From positions 62,001 through 126,000 of the forward strand of contig CACOMW010000001.1 of the NCBI GenBank assembly GCA_902628365.1: DNA of 64,000 nucleotides. The letters are read 5' to 3'. Position 1 is the stretch's first letter, and each line of letters starts with the position of its first letter. The notes beneath the pieces are model-generated. The model had not been told where the DNA came from. It ran no database searches and worked only from the letters and a program-made list of their open reading frames with translations. The position numbers and the translations under genes are program-made. Of this stretch, positions 9,058 to 18,831 are shown in pieces. The DNA comes from an uncultured Marinoscillum sp. (lineage in GTDB: Bacteria; Bacteroidota; Bacteroidia; Cytophagales; MED-G16).

Positions 9058-10299
9058 TTATTTAGTTATTTTTAATTCTAGATGTTTTAAATACCATTTT
9101 TTTAATTTATCTAAGCCTATCTCCATTTTTGACAATGGTCCGGGTTCATATTTAGAAGATAAAACTCCTTTTTGATTATTTTCAATTATTCTTTTATCTG
9201 CTTTTGTTGTTTCATCCCACATCCAAGTTATTTCATTTATATCATAGTCAATTCCTTCGACAGCTCTCTCATTAACTAACCACATTAATTCAACTTCTGT
9301 TTCAGTTGGACTTTTAGGAATAAATGTAAATAAAGTTGCAAAATCATTAGTCATAATAATACTATTAAATGGAGATGGTCCTATCGTTGTATATCCACCA
9401 TCAAATTCATTAAAGTCACCCATCAAAATAGAAGCAGGTTTTCCTGATTTTGTTTCAGATAGTTTTCCATTACTAAAAGGTGTTCTTTCTGCACTCCTAA
9501 AAAATTTAGAAAATTTTTTTTCTGAAAACTCACCGGTCAAGTAACCCATTTTTTTTACTTTTTTATTCCAAGTTTCCAATTTTTTATTGAATTCTTTTGA
9601 TTCTGGACCAGTATTGCTTCCAGCACCATATGCTTGAATATAATCTTTACTATGAACATGACAATATTCCGGGTGTGACGGTTGGCAATGATAACATTCA
9701 TGAAAATTGTCTAATGTGAGTTTCCAGTTTCCTTTTGTAGGATATATTTTTCTTGCTGCTATTTTGGCTTTACCTAATCCATGTAGTTTAATAAAATCTT
9801 CAATTGGATTAATGAAATTTTGAAAATCAGATGCATTTTCTGATAGATTTATAAAAATCAATCCTTCAAAAACTATACAATTACATTTTTTTAAACTCCA
9901 ATTTTTAGGTTTGAAATTATCATCCATCATTCTTGCTTTCAAAAGCTTTCCGGACAAATCATAATTCCATGCATGATAAGGACAAACAAATTTTCTTACT
10001 CTTCCTTCTTCTTCTAAACAAATGTGTGAGCCCCTATGTCTACATACATTATAGAATGCATTAATTTTATCTTCATTTTCCCTAATTATTATAATTGATT
10101 CTTCACCAATTGAAAACAAAAAGTAATCTCCTTTATTTTTGATTCTCGATATGTGTCCAACAAAAACCCACTGATTAAAAAAAAATGTTTTAAGATCCAT
10201 TTCAAAGATACTTTTATTGGTATAAAAAGATTGATCCAGACTAAAATTATCTTTTTGTGATTTAATTAAATCTAATAAGTAAGAATTATTTTTTTTCAT
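9058..10299 (-). CDS. Rieske ring-hydroxylating-type oxygenase alpha subunit, quaternary-amine demethylase-like
   Basis: The 413-residue product has a Rieske [2Fe-2S] domain (C86-x-H88 in CRHRGSH and C106-x2-H109 in CPYHAWNY) and a mononuclear iron site (NFHECYHCQPSHPEY: H204, H209, with E201 between the centres). A glutamate at the bridging position where aromatic dioxygenases have Asp, and the NxxECYHC signature, point to the GbcA (glycine betaine), CntA (carnitine) and stachydrine demethylase group rather than true aromatic dioxygenases. Such enzymes oxidatively remove an N-methyl group. No reductase gene is adjacent. It converges on the GcvT/FAD operon and diverges from NhaC. Confidence 0.87.
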   Translation of the reverse strand: MKKNNSYLLDLIKSQKDNFSLDQSFYTNKSIFEMDLKTFFFNQWVFVGHISRIKNKGDYFLFSIGEESIIIIRENEDKINAFYNVCRHRGSHICLEEEGRVRKFVCPYHAWNYDLSGKLLKARMMDDNFKPKNWSLKKCNCIVFEGLIFINLSENASDFQNFINPIEDFIKLHGLGKAKIAARKIYPTKGNWKLTLDNFHECYHCQPSHPEYCHVHSKDYIQAYGAGSNTGPESKEFNKKLETWNKKVKKMGYLTGEFSEKKFSKFFRSAERTPFSNGKLSETKSGKPASILMGDFNEFDGGYTTIGPSPFNSIIMTNDFATLFTFIPKSPTETEVELMWLVNERAVEGIDYDINEITWMWDETTKADKRIIENNQKGVLSSKYEPGPLSKMEIGLDKLKKWYLKHLELKITK

Positions 10300-10300
10300 A

Positions 10301-10321
10301 CTATTATTTTAATAGCTATTA
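10301..10321. promoter_or_regulatory. overlapping inverted repeats between Rieske oxygenase and nhaC genes
   Basis: CTATTATTTTAATAGCTATTA holds two nested symmetries: CTATTA-3 nt-TAATAG and the 12-bp perfect palindrome TAATAGCTATTA. It lies directly upstream of the Rieske start codon within the 79-bp divergent spacer. It could be an operator or a 5'-UTR hairpin, but AT-rich spacers often make such repeats by chance. Confidence 0.25.
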
Positions 10322-10378
10322 TAGTTTTATTTAATTAAGTTTTCCAGTTTTTTTTAATAAATATTATTAATTTGATTC

Positions 10379-11818
10379 ATGAAAGAAAATAAATTAAGAA
10401 CTCCTACTTTTTTTGAATCTATATTTCCCATACTTTTTTTAATTATTTTTTTATCAATTAATGTTTTTATTTTTAAAGACTCTTCTTTAGATGGAAGCAA
10501 TCAAATAGTATTAATTGTTTCTGCTTCAGTAGCATCTGCAATTGCTTTAAACATTGGTTTTAAATGGAGTGAATTACAAAAAGGTATAGTAAATAGTATT
10601 AGTTCTGCAATACCATCAATACTTATTTTATTTCTTGTTGGATCATTGGCTGGTTCATGGATGTTAAGTGGAATAGTTCCTGCAATGATTTATTATGGAA
10701 TTCAATTGCTTAATCCAAAAATATTTTTAATAGCTTCTTGTCTCATTTGTATTATTGTTTCAGTAGCTACTGGAAGTTCTTGGACAACATCTGCTACTAT
10801 TGGAATTGCATTGATTGGAATAGGAAAAGCATTGGGTATTTCTGAAGGTTTAATAGCTGGATCAATTTTGAGTGGAGCATATTTCGGAGATAAAATGTCT
10901 CCATTGTCAGATACAACTAATTTATCTCCTGCAGTAGCTGGAAGTGACCTTTTTTCTCATATTAGATATTTATCATATACAGCTTTTCCCTCAATGTTGA
11001 TTTGTTTAGTATTATTTTTATTTTTAGGACTAAGTAATTATAGTAATATTAGTCAAACTAATTCTATTTTAATTTCTAATGCAATTTCTGAAAAATTTTA
11101 TTTGTCCCCAATATTATTTTTCGTTCCATTATTTGTGATTTTTTTGATTTACAAAAAAACAAAAGCTCTTCCATCCTTATTTTGTGGTACACTTTTAGGT
11201 GTAATTTTCGCGCTTATTTTTCAACCTGATCTTGTTAAAGAAGTGTCTGGCATTAATGATTCTAATTTTAAAAGTCTTTTTGTTGGAATTATGAAATCAT
11301 TATATGGAACTATTTCTATTTCTACTTCCAATGAAATTGTAAATGAATTGTTAACATCAGGGGGAATGTTTGGAATGTTAAGTACTATATGGTTGATTTT
11401 TTCAGCTATGATTTTTGGTGGAGTTATGGAGGTTTCTGGATTTTTAAAAAAAATTGTAAATACGATTTTAACCTCTGTTAAATCAACAGGATCTTTAGTT
11501 TCATCTACTGTGGGAACATGTGTCTTTTTTAATCTTACAGCTTCAGATCAATATCTTTCAATAGTAGTTCCTGGAAGAATGTTTTCTGAAACCTACAGAA
11601 AAAATGGTTTAGATCCTGTGAACTTAAGTAGAACTCTTGAAGATGGTGGTACAGTTACTTCAGTTCTTGTACCGTGGAATACATGTGGTGCTTACCATGC
11701 TTCTGTTTTAAACGTAAGTACATTAACTTATTTGCCATATTGTTTTTTTAGTATAATAAGTCCTATAATGACTATACTATTTGCATATTTGAAAATAAAA
11801 ATAAAAAAATTAAAATAA
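10379..11818 (+). CDS. nhaC: Na+/H+ antiporter NhaC family protein
   Basis: A 479-residue protein with about 11-12 hydrophobic segments. It has the NhaC-family core GSSWTTSATIGIALIGIG, then GAYFGDKMSPLSDTTNLSPAVAG, and near the end TVTSVLVPWNTCGAYHASVL. Family members exchange Na+ for protons, and some exchange organic acids (malate/lactate). It diverges from the Rieske oxygenase gene across a short spacer with inverted repeats, so it might be co-regulated with the methyl-compound island and balance ions during uptake of a charged osmolyte. That link is inference; a plain pH/sodium role is just as possible. Confidence 0.88.
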   Translation: MKENKLRTPTFFESIFPILFLIIFLSINVFIFKDSSLDGSNQIVLIVSASVASAIALNIGFKWSELQKGIVNSISSAIPSILILFLVGSLAGSWMLSGIVPAMIYYGIQLLNPKIFLIASCLICIIVSVATGSSWTTSATIGIALIGIGKALGISEGLIAGSILSGAYFGDKMSPLSDTTNLSPAVAGSDLFSHIRYLSYTAFPSMLICLVLFLFLGLSNYSNISQTNSILISNAISEKFYLSPILFFVPLFVIFLIYKKTKALPSLFCGTLLGVIFALIFQPDLVKEVSGINDSNFKSLFVGIMKSLYGTISISTSNEIVNELLTSGGMFGMLSTIWLIFSAMIFGGVMEVSGFLKKIVNTILTSVKSTGSLVSSTVGTCVFFNLTASDQYLSIVVPGRMFSETYRKNGLDPVNLSRTLEDGGTVTSVLVPWNTCGAYHASVLNVSTLTYLPYCFFSIISPIMTILFAYLKIKIKKLK

Positions 11819-11830
11819 TATTAACCTTTA

Positions 11831-12739
11831 TTAATGGTCTTGAATCATAGATAAATAATTGTTATATCTTCTTTTCCAAATCGATTTATCTATTTCTTTT
11901 TTTATTTGGCAATTTGGTTCATTTATATGTAAACAATTATTAAACTTGCATTTTTCATTAATTTCAATAAACTCAGGGAAATAATTTTTAATTTGATTTT
12001 TTTCCATATCAAACAATTCAAAGGTTTTAATTCCAGGAGTATCTATGATTTTTGTTTTATTATCAATATCAAAAATTTGAGAGAAAGTTGTTCTATGCTT
12101 TCCCTTATTGCTTTTATTTGAAATTTTTGAAATTTTTTGATTCGCTTTATTACTTAATTTATTAATTAATGTTGATTTTCCTACTCCAGAATTTCCCATA
12201 AATAATGATATTTTGTTTTTTAATATAGATTTTAACGCTTTCATTTTTTTATCAAACTTAGCCGAAATTGATAAAGAATTGAATCCAATTTTATTATAAT
12301 AATCAATTTCTTGATTAAGTTTAATTTTTTCTTTACTACTTAATAAATCTTCTTTATTATAAACTACCATCGCAGGGATTCTATAAGCAAAACATGAAAT
12401 TAAAAATCTATCAATAAATCCTGATTTAGTAAAGGGTTTTTTTATTGATGATATTATTATTGCTTGATTAATATTTGATGCGATTATATGACCATTATTT
12501 TTTTTTTTGATGGACTTTCTTATTAAATAATTTTTTCTAGGTAAAATTTTATTTATTATATAACTACCCAAATAATCTTTATCTTCATCAAATTCAACTT
12601 TATCTCCTGTTGCAAGTGGATTAGATAATTTATGATTACTTATTTTAAATTTTCCTCTTAATCTAGATTTAAAAATTTCTCCTTTATCATTTCTTATTAG
12701 ATACCATGAACCAGTTGATTTAATAATGCTCCCAATCAT
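11831..12739 (-). CDS. rsgA: ribosome small subunit-dependent GTPase A
   Basis: A 302-residue circularly permuted GTPase that aids late 30S maturation. Order seen: N-terminal OB fold (~1-65), G4 NKED (~127), then G1 GNSGVGKSTLINKL (~182) and G3 DTPGIKTF (~233), and a C-terminal zinc finger CKFNNCLHINEPNC (Cys-Cys-His-Cys). G4 before G1 is the diagnostic permutation. Its start overlaps the kdtA stop by 4 nt, so engB-kdtA-rsgA form one minus-strand operon. Confidence 0.96.
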   Translation of the reverse strand: MIGSIIKSTGSWYLIRNDKGEIFKSRLRGKFKISNHKLSNPLATGDKVEFDEDKDYLGSYIINKILPRKNYLIRKSIKKKNNGHIIASNINQAIIISSIKKPFTKSGFIDRFLISCFAYRIPAMVVYNKEDLLSSKEKIKLNQEIDYYNKIGFNSLSISAKFDKKMKALKSILKNKISLFMGNSGVGKSTLINKLSNKANQKISKISNKSNKGKHRTTFSQIFDIDNKTKIIDTPGIKTFELFDMEKNQIKNYFPEFIEINEKCKFNNCLHINEPNCQIKKEIDKSIWKRRYNNYLSMIQDH

Positions 12740-13959
12740 TTTATCAATTTAATTAATGATTTATAAATAATTTTTGTTGCACCAACATTATTTAAAACAT
12801 ATTTTTTAGTTCCAAAAGTGTTTTTCTTATTAAGAAATAATTCCTTTATTTTTTTTTCATATTCAAGAGTTGAATTAATTGGAAATGATAGTTTTAATTT
12901 TTCCATATTATTTATTTCATAAAATTTTTTATTGTTTTTATGTTTACCATACAAAATTGGTAAATCCCATATTGCTGCTTCTAAGCTATTATGTAAAGTT
13001 CCTTCAAAACCGCCTCCAATGTAAGCTATATTTCCATAGCGATATATTGATGATAGCATTCCTATATTATCAATTATCAAAATATTTTTATCATAATATT
13101 TGTTTAAATCCAAATCAGAATATTTAATTGTATTATTTGGAAAAGAATTTTCAATAAAAATAATTTCATCTTTATTTACATTATGTGGAGCAATAATAAA
13201 TTTTAATTTATCATTTTTTAATATTCCTTCTTTCAAAATTTTTATATCTGATTTCCAAGAACTCCCAATAATTAATGTTTGTTTTTTTTTAAGAAACTTT
13301 TCAATCTTTGGATAATTTTTTGATTCTTTATAAATATCATATACTCTATCAAATCTTGTATCTCCAACTACTTTTACATTTTTTATACCTATTGAATTTA
13401 ATAAAGATCTTGACTCTTCATTTTGGACATAGAAATAAGTTATACTTTTTAAAATTTTTGAAAAAAAATTAAACTGATTAAAATAAATTTGATTTTCTCT
13501 AAAAATTGATGAAATGGAAACTACTGGCACATTCATTTTCTTTCCTTCATTTATCAAATAATACCAAAACTCATATTTGATTATTAATAAAATTTTTGGA
13601 TTGATTTTTTTATATAGATATGAAATTTTATCTTTTGAATCTTCAGGTATATAACAAGAGTAATCTACTAATTTGAAACTTTTAATCACTTTTTCTGTTG
13701 ATGGAGAAAAAAAAGTAACAAAAATTTTAAGTTTCAAATTTTTTTTAAATTGATAAATAATTGATTTAGCTTGTTCAAACTCACCAATAGATGAAACGTG
13801 TATCCATATTTTTTCTTCATTTGTAATCTTTATGGTTTTTAAATACTTTTTTATTTTTTTTCTTCCATTATGTAATTGATTTAATTTTTTTGAAAAAAAA
13901 GATCCAATAAATATTAAGGTAGAAGATAAATAAACAATTAAATTATATAGATAAATCAT
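12736..13959 (-). CDS. kdtA: 3-deoxy-D-manno-octulosonic acid (Kdo) transferase
   Basis: A 407-residue GT30-family enzyme of the inner membrane that adds Kdo to lipid IVA in lipopolysaccharide synthesis. Seen: an N-terminal membrane anchor (LYNLIVYLSSTLIFIGSFF), WIHVSSIGEFEQAKSI with the family's conserved S-x-GE segment, the inter-domain region VVGDTRFDRVYDI, and C-terminal YIGGGFEGTLHNSLEAAIW with the GG(F)-x-G-x-HN-x-LE motif. It shows a Gram-negative LPS-bearing envelope. It is sandwiched between engB and rsgA with overlapping or abutting ends. Confidence 0.95.
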   Translation of the reverse strand: MIYLYNLIVYLSSTLIFIGSFFSKKLNQLHNGRKKIKKYLKTIKITNEEKIWIHVSSIGEFEQAKSIIYQFKKNLKLKIFVTFFSPSTEKVIKSFKLVDYSCYIPEDSKDKISYLYKKINPKILLIIKYEFWYYLINEGKKMNVPVVSISSIFRENQIYFNQFNFFSKILKSITYFYVQNEESRSLLNSIGIKNVKVVGDTRFDRVYDIYKESKNYPKIEKFLKKKQTLIIGSSWKSDIKILKEGILKNDKLKFIIAPHNVNKDEIIFIENSFPNNTIKYSDLDLNKYYDKNILIIDNIGMLSSIYRYGNIAYIGGGFEGTLHNSLEAAIWDLPILYGKHKNNKKFYEINNMEKLKLSFPINSTLEYEKKIKELFLNKKNTFGTKKYVLNNVGATKIIYKSLIKLIK

Positions 13960-14561
13960 TATTTTAATATGGAATTGTTTATTTCTGATATATAAGTCAA
14001 AATTCTTTTTCTACCTATTTTTTTTTTAGATGATGTTATAAATATTTCCGGTAATTTTTTCCACTTTTTTAAAAGCTCTTTTTTATATAAATCAATATTT
14101 TTTTCAACTATATTTTTTTTTATTTTATCAATTTTAGTGAATATAATACTTAAAGGAATTTTATTCATTCCTAAAAAAAGTGTAAAATCAATATCAGAAC
14201 TTTGTGGTTCAATTCTTGAATCAATTAGTTGGAAAACTAAAGACAATTTTGAACTTTTTCTCAAGTATGATTTTGTCATTTTTAACCATTTTTCTCTATC
14301 ACTTTTACTTGATTTTGCCCAACCATAACCCGGTAGATCTACTAAAAAAAATTTTTGATTTATCATGAAATGGTTAATTAGCTTTGTTTTGCCAGGTTTT
14401 GAAGAGGTTTTTGATAGTTTTTTATTATTAACTAACATATTTAGAAGTGAAGATTTTCCTACATTTGATCTTCCAACAAATGCATATTCAGGTATAGGAT
14501 TTTTTGGGCAATCCTTATAACTACTACTACTCTTTATAAATTCAGATTTAAAAACTTCCAT
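13959..14561 (-). CDS. engB: ribosome biogenesis GTP-binding protein YsxC/EngB
   Basis: A 200-residue single-domain TRAFAC GTPase needed for large-subunit assembly. G1 is GRSNVGKSSLLNML, the G2 area PGKTKLINHF, G3 DLPGYGWAK and G4 TKIDK, all at typical spacing for EngB. It is the first gene of the engB-kdtA-rsgA minus-strand set, and its stop shares a base with the kdtA start. Confidence 0.96.
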   Translation of the reverse strand: MEVFKSEFIKSSSSYKDCPKNPIPEYAFVGRSNVGKSSLLNMLVNNKKLSKTSSKPGKTKLINHFMINQKFFLVDLPGYGWAKSSKSDREKWLKMTKSYLRKSSKLSLVFQLIDSRIEPQSSDIDFTLFLGMNKIPLSIIFTKIDKIKKNIVEKNIDLYKKELLKKWKKLPEIFITSSKKKIGRKRILTYISEINNSILK

Positions 14562-14654
14562 TAATATATTAAAAAAACTAATTGATCGATATTAACTTTA
14601 TTATGCAATTTATATTCATTTTAATAGTTATCATATTATATTTTTATCATTATA

Positions 14655-15389
14655 ATGAAAAATAATTTAATTGTATTATTATTTATTTTGATTTTCTCAG
14701 GTAATTTAAAATCTCAGAATATTTTGATGTCAAAGAATTCTGCAATTAATTTACCTAATTACGATGAAGCATGGATTCATTTTGGGTTCCTTATTGGCCT
14801 TCATTCATCTTATTACAGAATAAATTATTCGGAAAAATATGTTTCTCCTGAGTTTTCCGATTTACACTCGATTGTTCCACTATCCAAACCTGGATTTAAA
14901 TTAGGTTTTATTTCAGATATTAATATTATTTATCCATTTGATTTAAGAACATTATTACAAGTTTCTTTTTATGAATTTTCCTTAGAATATAAGTATTTAA
15001 GTGGTGATGTTTTTTCTGATACTAGAGCAGCAACTTTAGTAGAATTACCTATTTTAGTTAAATATAAATCCCAAAGAAGAAAAAATTTAAGAATGTATAT
15101 TATTTCCGGATTAAAACCTGGAATTGAAGTAGGTGCTAAAAATAAAGATGAGGCTGGAAAAGATATACTTGGTTTAAAAGCATATGATATTTCTTTTGAA
15201 TTAGGATTTGGTGCTGATATTTTTTTTGAACTATTTAAACTATCACCCGAAATTAGATATTCAAGAGGTTTAATTAATATGATCAAAAAATCAGAAAATG
15301 GAGTTCCAAATATTTATTCTGATCCAATTGAAAAAATAATACCTCATAATTTATCAATTTTCTTTACCTTCGAGGGAGGACCAAATTAA
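14655..15389 (+). CDS. porT: PorT-family outer membrane protein of the type IX secretion system
   Basis: A 244-residue exported protein with a signal peptide (MKNNLIVLLFILIFSGNLKSQ) and alternating hydrophobic strands of an outer-membrane beta-barrel. It resembles PorT of Flavobacteriales: an early HFGFLIGLHSSYYRI strand, LGFISDINI, ELPILVKYKSQRRKN and a closing LSIFFTFEGG strand. PorT is required for type IX export, in line with the sorting-domain proteins at both ends of this window. It diverges from engB; an SDR gene follows 6 nt downstream. Confidence 0.82.
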   Translation: MKNNLIVLLFILIFSGNLKSQNILMSKNSAINLPNYDEAWIHFGFLIGLHSSYYRINYSEKYVSPEFSDLHSIVPLSKPGFKLGFISDINIIYPFDLRTLLQVSFYEFSLEYKYLSGDVFSDTRAATLVELPILVKYKSQRRKNLRMYIISGLKPGIEVGAKNKDEAGKDILGLKAYDISFELGFGADIFFELFKLSPEIRYSRGLINMIKKSENGVPNIYSDPIEKIIPHNLSIFFTFEGGPN

Positions 15390-15395
15390 ATTATT

Positions 15396-16145
15396 ATGAA
15401 AAAAATAGCTTTTATAACAGGTGCAACATCTGGGATTGGTTATTCTGTATCAAAAATACTTGCAAAAGATTATGCTCTTATTTTATGTGGAAGACGTGAA
15501 TTAAGATTAAAAAATATAAAAGATGAGTTATCAAAAATTACTGAAGTATACACATTGTGCTATGATATTAGAGATAATGAAAGTTTAAATAAAAGCTTTG
15601 AATCTTTACCAACTGAATGGAAAAAGGTTTATATATTAATTAATAATGCTGGAAATGCTCATGGAATGGACTTAATTCATGAAGGAAGAATTAGTGACTG
15701 GGATGCGATGATTGACATAAATGTAAAAGGGTTACTTTATGTTAGTAAATTAATTATCCCAATTATGATTAAATTTAATAGAGGAATAATAATTAATTTA
15801 GGATCAATAGCAGGAAAAGAGGTTTATCCTAAAGGAAATGTTTATTGTGCTTCAAAGTATGCTGTAGATGCAATAACAAAAGGAATGCAAGTAGATTTAA
15901 ATAATTATAATATAAAAGTTTGTTCTGTGAATCCAGGCTTAGTTGAAACTGAATTTGCATTAGTAAGGTTTAAGGGAGATAAAGAAAAAGCAAATTTAGT
16001 TTATGATAAAATCAAGCCATTAACACCAGATGATGTTGCTGAGGTAATATATTTTATAATTAACAGGCCAGATAATGTAAATATTAGTGATATTACTATT
16101 TTTCCAAAGAATCAAGCATCATCTACAGTTATTAATAGAGAATAA
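15396..16145 (+). CDS. short-chain dehydrogenase, NADP-dependent 3-hydroxy acid type (YdfG-like)
   Basis: A 249-residue Rossmann-fold SDR. It has the cofactor motif TGATSGIGYSVSKIL, an Arg pair after strand 2 (CGRRELRL) that favours NADP(H), NNAGNAHG, and catalytic Ser/Tyr/Lys in LGSIAGKEVYPKGNVYCASKYA. The NVYCASKYAVDAITKGMQVDL region fits the YdfG/serine 3-dehydrogenase group, which oxidises 3-hydroxy acids such as L-allo-threonine. It sits between porT and the saccharopine dehydrogenase-like gene with gaps of 5-6 nt and is presumably co-transcribed. Confidence 0.9.
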   Translation: MKKIAFITGATSGIGYSVSKILAKDYALILCGRRELRLKNIKDELSKITEVYTLCYDIRDNESLNKSFESLPTEWKKVYILINNAGNAHGMDLIHEGRISDWDAMIDINVKGLLYVSKLIIPIMIKFNRGIIINLGSIAGKEVYPKGNVYCASKYAVDAITKGMQVDLNNYNIKVCSVNPGLVETEFALVRFKGDKEKANLVYDKIKPLTPDDVAEVIYFIINRPDNVNISDITIFPKNQASSTVINRE

Positions 16146-16150
16146 TTTTA

Positions 16151-17473
16151 ATGAAAAATATTTTAATTTTAGGTGCAGGGAAATCATCTACAGTATTAAT
16201 TAAGTATTTATCAAATTTATCTGAAAAGTTTAATTTAAAAATAAAGGTTGCAGCGCTTGATGTATCCTATTTTTTTAGCAATCCACTTAATAATGTATTA
16301 CCAATAGAACTTGATATTAATAATTTGGATCAGTTAAAAAGAAATATGATGGATGTTTCTTTAGTTGTAAGTATGCTTCCAAATTTTATGCATTTTAAAA
16401 TTGCAAAAATTTGTTCAAATATTGGTAAGAATCTTATAACGGCATCTTATTTAACTTCTGAAATAAAAAAACTTCATACTGATTTTATAAAAAAAAATGC
16501 ATTTTTACTAATGGAAATGGGATTAGATCCAGGTATTGATCATATGTCCGCAATGAAAATTATTCATAAATTAGGAAAAGATTATAATCTTAAAAGCTTT
16601 GAATCTTATACTGGAGGTTTATTAACACCAAATTCTAAATTATATAACCCCTGGAATTATAAATTTACTTGGAACTCTAAAAATGTAGTTTTAGCTGGAT
16701 CGCAAGGTGCTATTTATCTTGAAAATAAAAAAAAAGTAAAGCTTTCTTATGACGAAATATTTAATAAAATAAATTTAATTGAAATACCACAATTAGGCAT
16801 TTTTGAAGGTTATGCTAATAGAGATTCAATAAAATACCTGGATATATATAATCTTAAAAATATAGATACATTATTTAGAGGAACATTAAGAAATAAAGGG
16901 TTTTCTTCTGCCTGGAATTTATTGGTTAAACTTGGATTAACTGATGATAAAACATCTATTAATCAATCATTCAATATGACTTATAATAATTTTTTGAGAT
17001 CTAAAGTTTTTAAAAATAAAAAAGAGGATATATATCAGTTAATATCATCAAAATTTAATATTAAAAAAAATTCATTAGAAGTACAGTGTTTAGATTGGTT
17101 AGAATTATTTTCCAATAAATTAATTAAAATTAAAAATGGAACATATGCAGATATTTTGGAATACATTTTATCTAAAAAATGGAATATGAAAAAAAATGAG
17201 ACAGATAGGGTAGTTATGGTTCATAGATTTAAATATTTTAAAAATAAAAAGTTAAGAAATCTAGTATCTTATTTTCATATAGATGGAAAAAATCAAATTG
17301 AAACAGCTATGGCTCAAACAGTTGGTCTTCCAATTGGAATTTTTATAAAATTATTTTTAATGAATAAAATAAATTTAAAGGGCATTCATCTACCAGTTAA
17401 AGAAGAAATTTATAATCCGATCTTAAAAGAATTAAAGACTTTTGGAATAGACTTCAAAGAAGTTAATTATTAA
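16151..17473 (+). CDS. saccharopine dehydrogenase family protein (LYS9-like)
   Basis: A 440-residue protein with an N-terminal NAD(P) Rossmann segment ([18 protein letters not shown]) and the saccharopine reductase core ([44 protein letters not shown]). In plants and in Bacteroidota this activity splits saccharopine into glutamate and 2-aminoadipate semialdehyde in lysine breakdown. No lysine-ketoglutarate reductase is adjacent, so the exact reaction rests on family similarity. Its stop overlaps the convergent accC stop by 4 nt. Confidence 0.88.
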   Translation: MKNILILGAGKSSTVLIKYLSNLSEKFNLKIKVAALDVSYFFSNPLNNVLPIELDINNLDQLKRNMMDVSLVVSMLPNFMHFKIAKICSNIGKNLITASYLTSEIKKLHTDFIKKNAFLLMEMGLDPGIDHMSAMKIIHKLGKDYNLKSFESYTGGLLTPNSKLYNPWNYKFTWNSKNVVLAGSQGAIYLENKKKVKLSYDEIFNKINLIEIPQLGIFEGYANRDSIKYLDIYNLKNIDTLFRGTLRNKGFSSAWNLLVKLGLTDDKTSINQSFNMTYNNFLRSKVFKNKKEDIYQLISSKFNIKKNSLEVQCLDWLELFSNKLIKIKNGTYADILEYILSKKWNMKKNETDRVVMVHRFKYFKNKKLRNLVSYFHIDGKNQIETAMAQTVGLPIGIFIKLFLMNKINLKGIHLPVKEEIYNPILKELKTFGIDFKEVNY

Positions 17474-18813
17474 ATTGACTTGAAATCATAATCATCTAGA
17501 AATTTAGTTGTAAAATTTCCTTCACAAAAAGATTTATCATTCATTAATTTAAGCTGTAATGGAATTGTTGTCTTAATACCTTCTATTACAAACTCTTCAA
17601 GTGCTCTTTTCATTCTTACAATAGCTTCATCTCTTGATTGATGTGTTGTAATTATTTTAGCTATCATTGAATCATAATTTGGTGGAATTGTATATCCAGC
17701 ATATACATGAGTGTCGACTCTTACACCATGACCTCCTGGAATATGAAGATTTGTTATTTTACCAGGTGAAGGGATAAAATTTCTTTTTGGATCCTCAGCA
17801 TTGATTCTACATTCTATGGCATGAAGTTTTGGATAATAATTTTTTCCAGACACTTTTATTCCATCAGTTACTTTAATTTGTTCTTTGATTAAATCAAAAT
17901 CAGTAACCTCCTCGGTAACACCATGTTCAACTTGAATTCTAGTATTCATTTCCATAAAGTAAAAGTTCTTATATTTATCAACAATAAATTCTATTGTACC
18001 AGCACCTTCGTAATTAATGGCTTTGCCTGCTTTTATAGCTGTTTGACCCATTTTTTCTCTTAACTTATCGTCAACAAATGGAGAAGGTGTTTCTTCAATA
18101 AGTTTTTGATGTCTTCTTTGTATTGAACAATCTCTTTCAGATAAATGACTTACATTTCCATATTTATCTCCAACAATTTGTATTTCTATATGTCTTGGTT
18201 CTTCAATATATTTTTCAATATATAAACCTGAATTTCCAAAAGCTGCACTTGATTCATTAGTTGCTTCTTCCCATGATTTTTTAAAATCTTTGTCCTCATT
18301 TACAATTCGCATACCTTTTCCTCCTCCACCAGCTGTAGCTTTTAGAATAATTGGGTATCCAATTTTTTTTGCTAATTTTTTCCCCTCAGATATTGATTCT
18401 ATTAAGTCTTTGGATCCAGGAACAGTAGGAATTCCTGCTTTTTCCATTGTTTTTTTTGCAGTTATTTTGTCGCCCATTTTTTCTATCATATGATGAGTTG
18501 GTCCTATAAATTTAATTTTGCTTTCAGAACAAATTTTAGAAAATTCAGAATTTTCAGCTAAAAACCCATAACCTGGGTGTATAGCTTCTGAATTTGTAAT
18601 TTCAGCTGCAGCAATTATTTTTGGAATATTTAAATATGAATCTTTAGAATTTGGTGGTCCTATACATACTGCTTCATCTGCAAATTTTACATGTAAACTT
18701 TCTTTATCAATTGTTGAATAAACAGCTACTGTACTTATCCCCATTTCTTTACAGCTTCTAATTATTCTAAGAGCAATTTCGCCTCTATTTGCAATTAATA
18801 TTTTATTTATCAT
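17470..18813 (-). CDS. accC: acetyl-CoA carboxylase biotin carboxylase subunit
   Basis: A 447-residue ATP-grasp enzyme that carboxylates biotin on AccB using bicarbonate and ATP. Seen: N-terminal [18 protein letters not shown], the glycine-rich ATP loop [30 protein letters not shown], and [14 protein letters not shown] (the usual Pro after His is Gly here). The length is full. It is the last gene of the minus-strand pdxA-DUF177-rpmF-fabH-efp-accB-accC run, 18 nt after accB. Confidence 0.96.
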   Translation of the reverse strand: MINKILIANRGEIALRIIRSCKEMGISTVAVYSTIDKESLHVKFADEAVCIGPPNSKDSYLNIPKIIAAAEITNSEAIHPGYGFLAENSEFSKICSESKIKFIGPTHHMIEKMGDKITAKKTMEKAGIPTVPGSKDLIESISEGKKLAKKIGYPIILKATAGGGGKGMRIVNEDKDFKKSWEEATNESSAAFGNSGLYIEKYIEEPRHIEIQIVGDKYGNVSHLSERDCSIQRRHQKLIEETPSPFVDDKLREKMGQTAIKAGKAINYEGAGTIEFIVDKYKNFYFMEMNTRIQVEHGVTEEVTDFDLIKEQIKVTDGIKVSGKNYYPKLHAIECRINAEDPKRNFIPSPGKITNLHIPGGHGVRVDTHVYAGYTIPPNYDSMIAKIITTHQSRDEAIVRMKRALEEFVIEGIKTTIPLQLKLMNDKSFCEGNFTTKFLDDYDFKSI

Positions 18814-18831
18814 TTTAATCTTATGAAAGGA

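Noticed and set aside
10379-11818. NhaC gene as the betaine transporter of the demethylation island
   Set aside because: Motifs are those of NhaC antiporters, not BCCT, ProU or SSS betaine transporters; only divergent position links it to the island.
12879-13315. Plus-strand ORFs of 71-82 aa inside kdtA
   Set aside because: Shadows on the opposite strand of an AT-rich coding gene; compositions rich in Phe/Ile/Tyr with no start context or conserved pattern.
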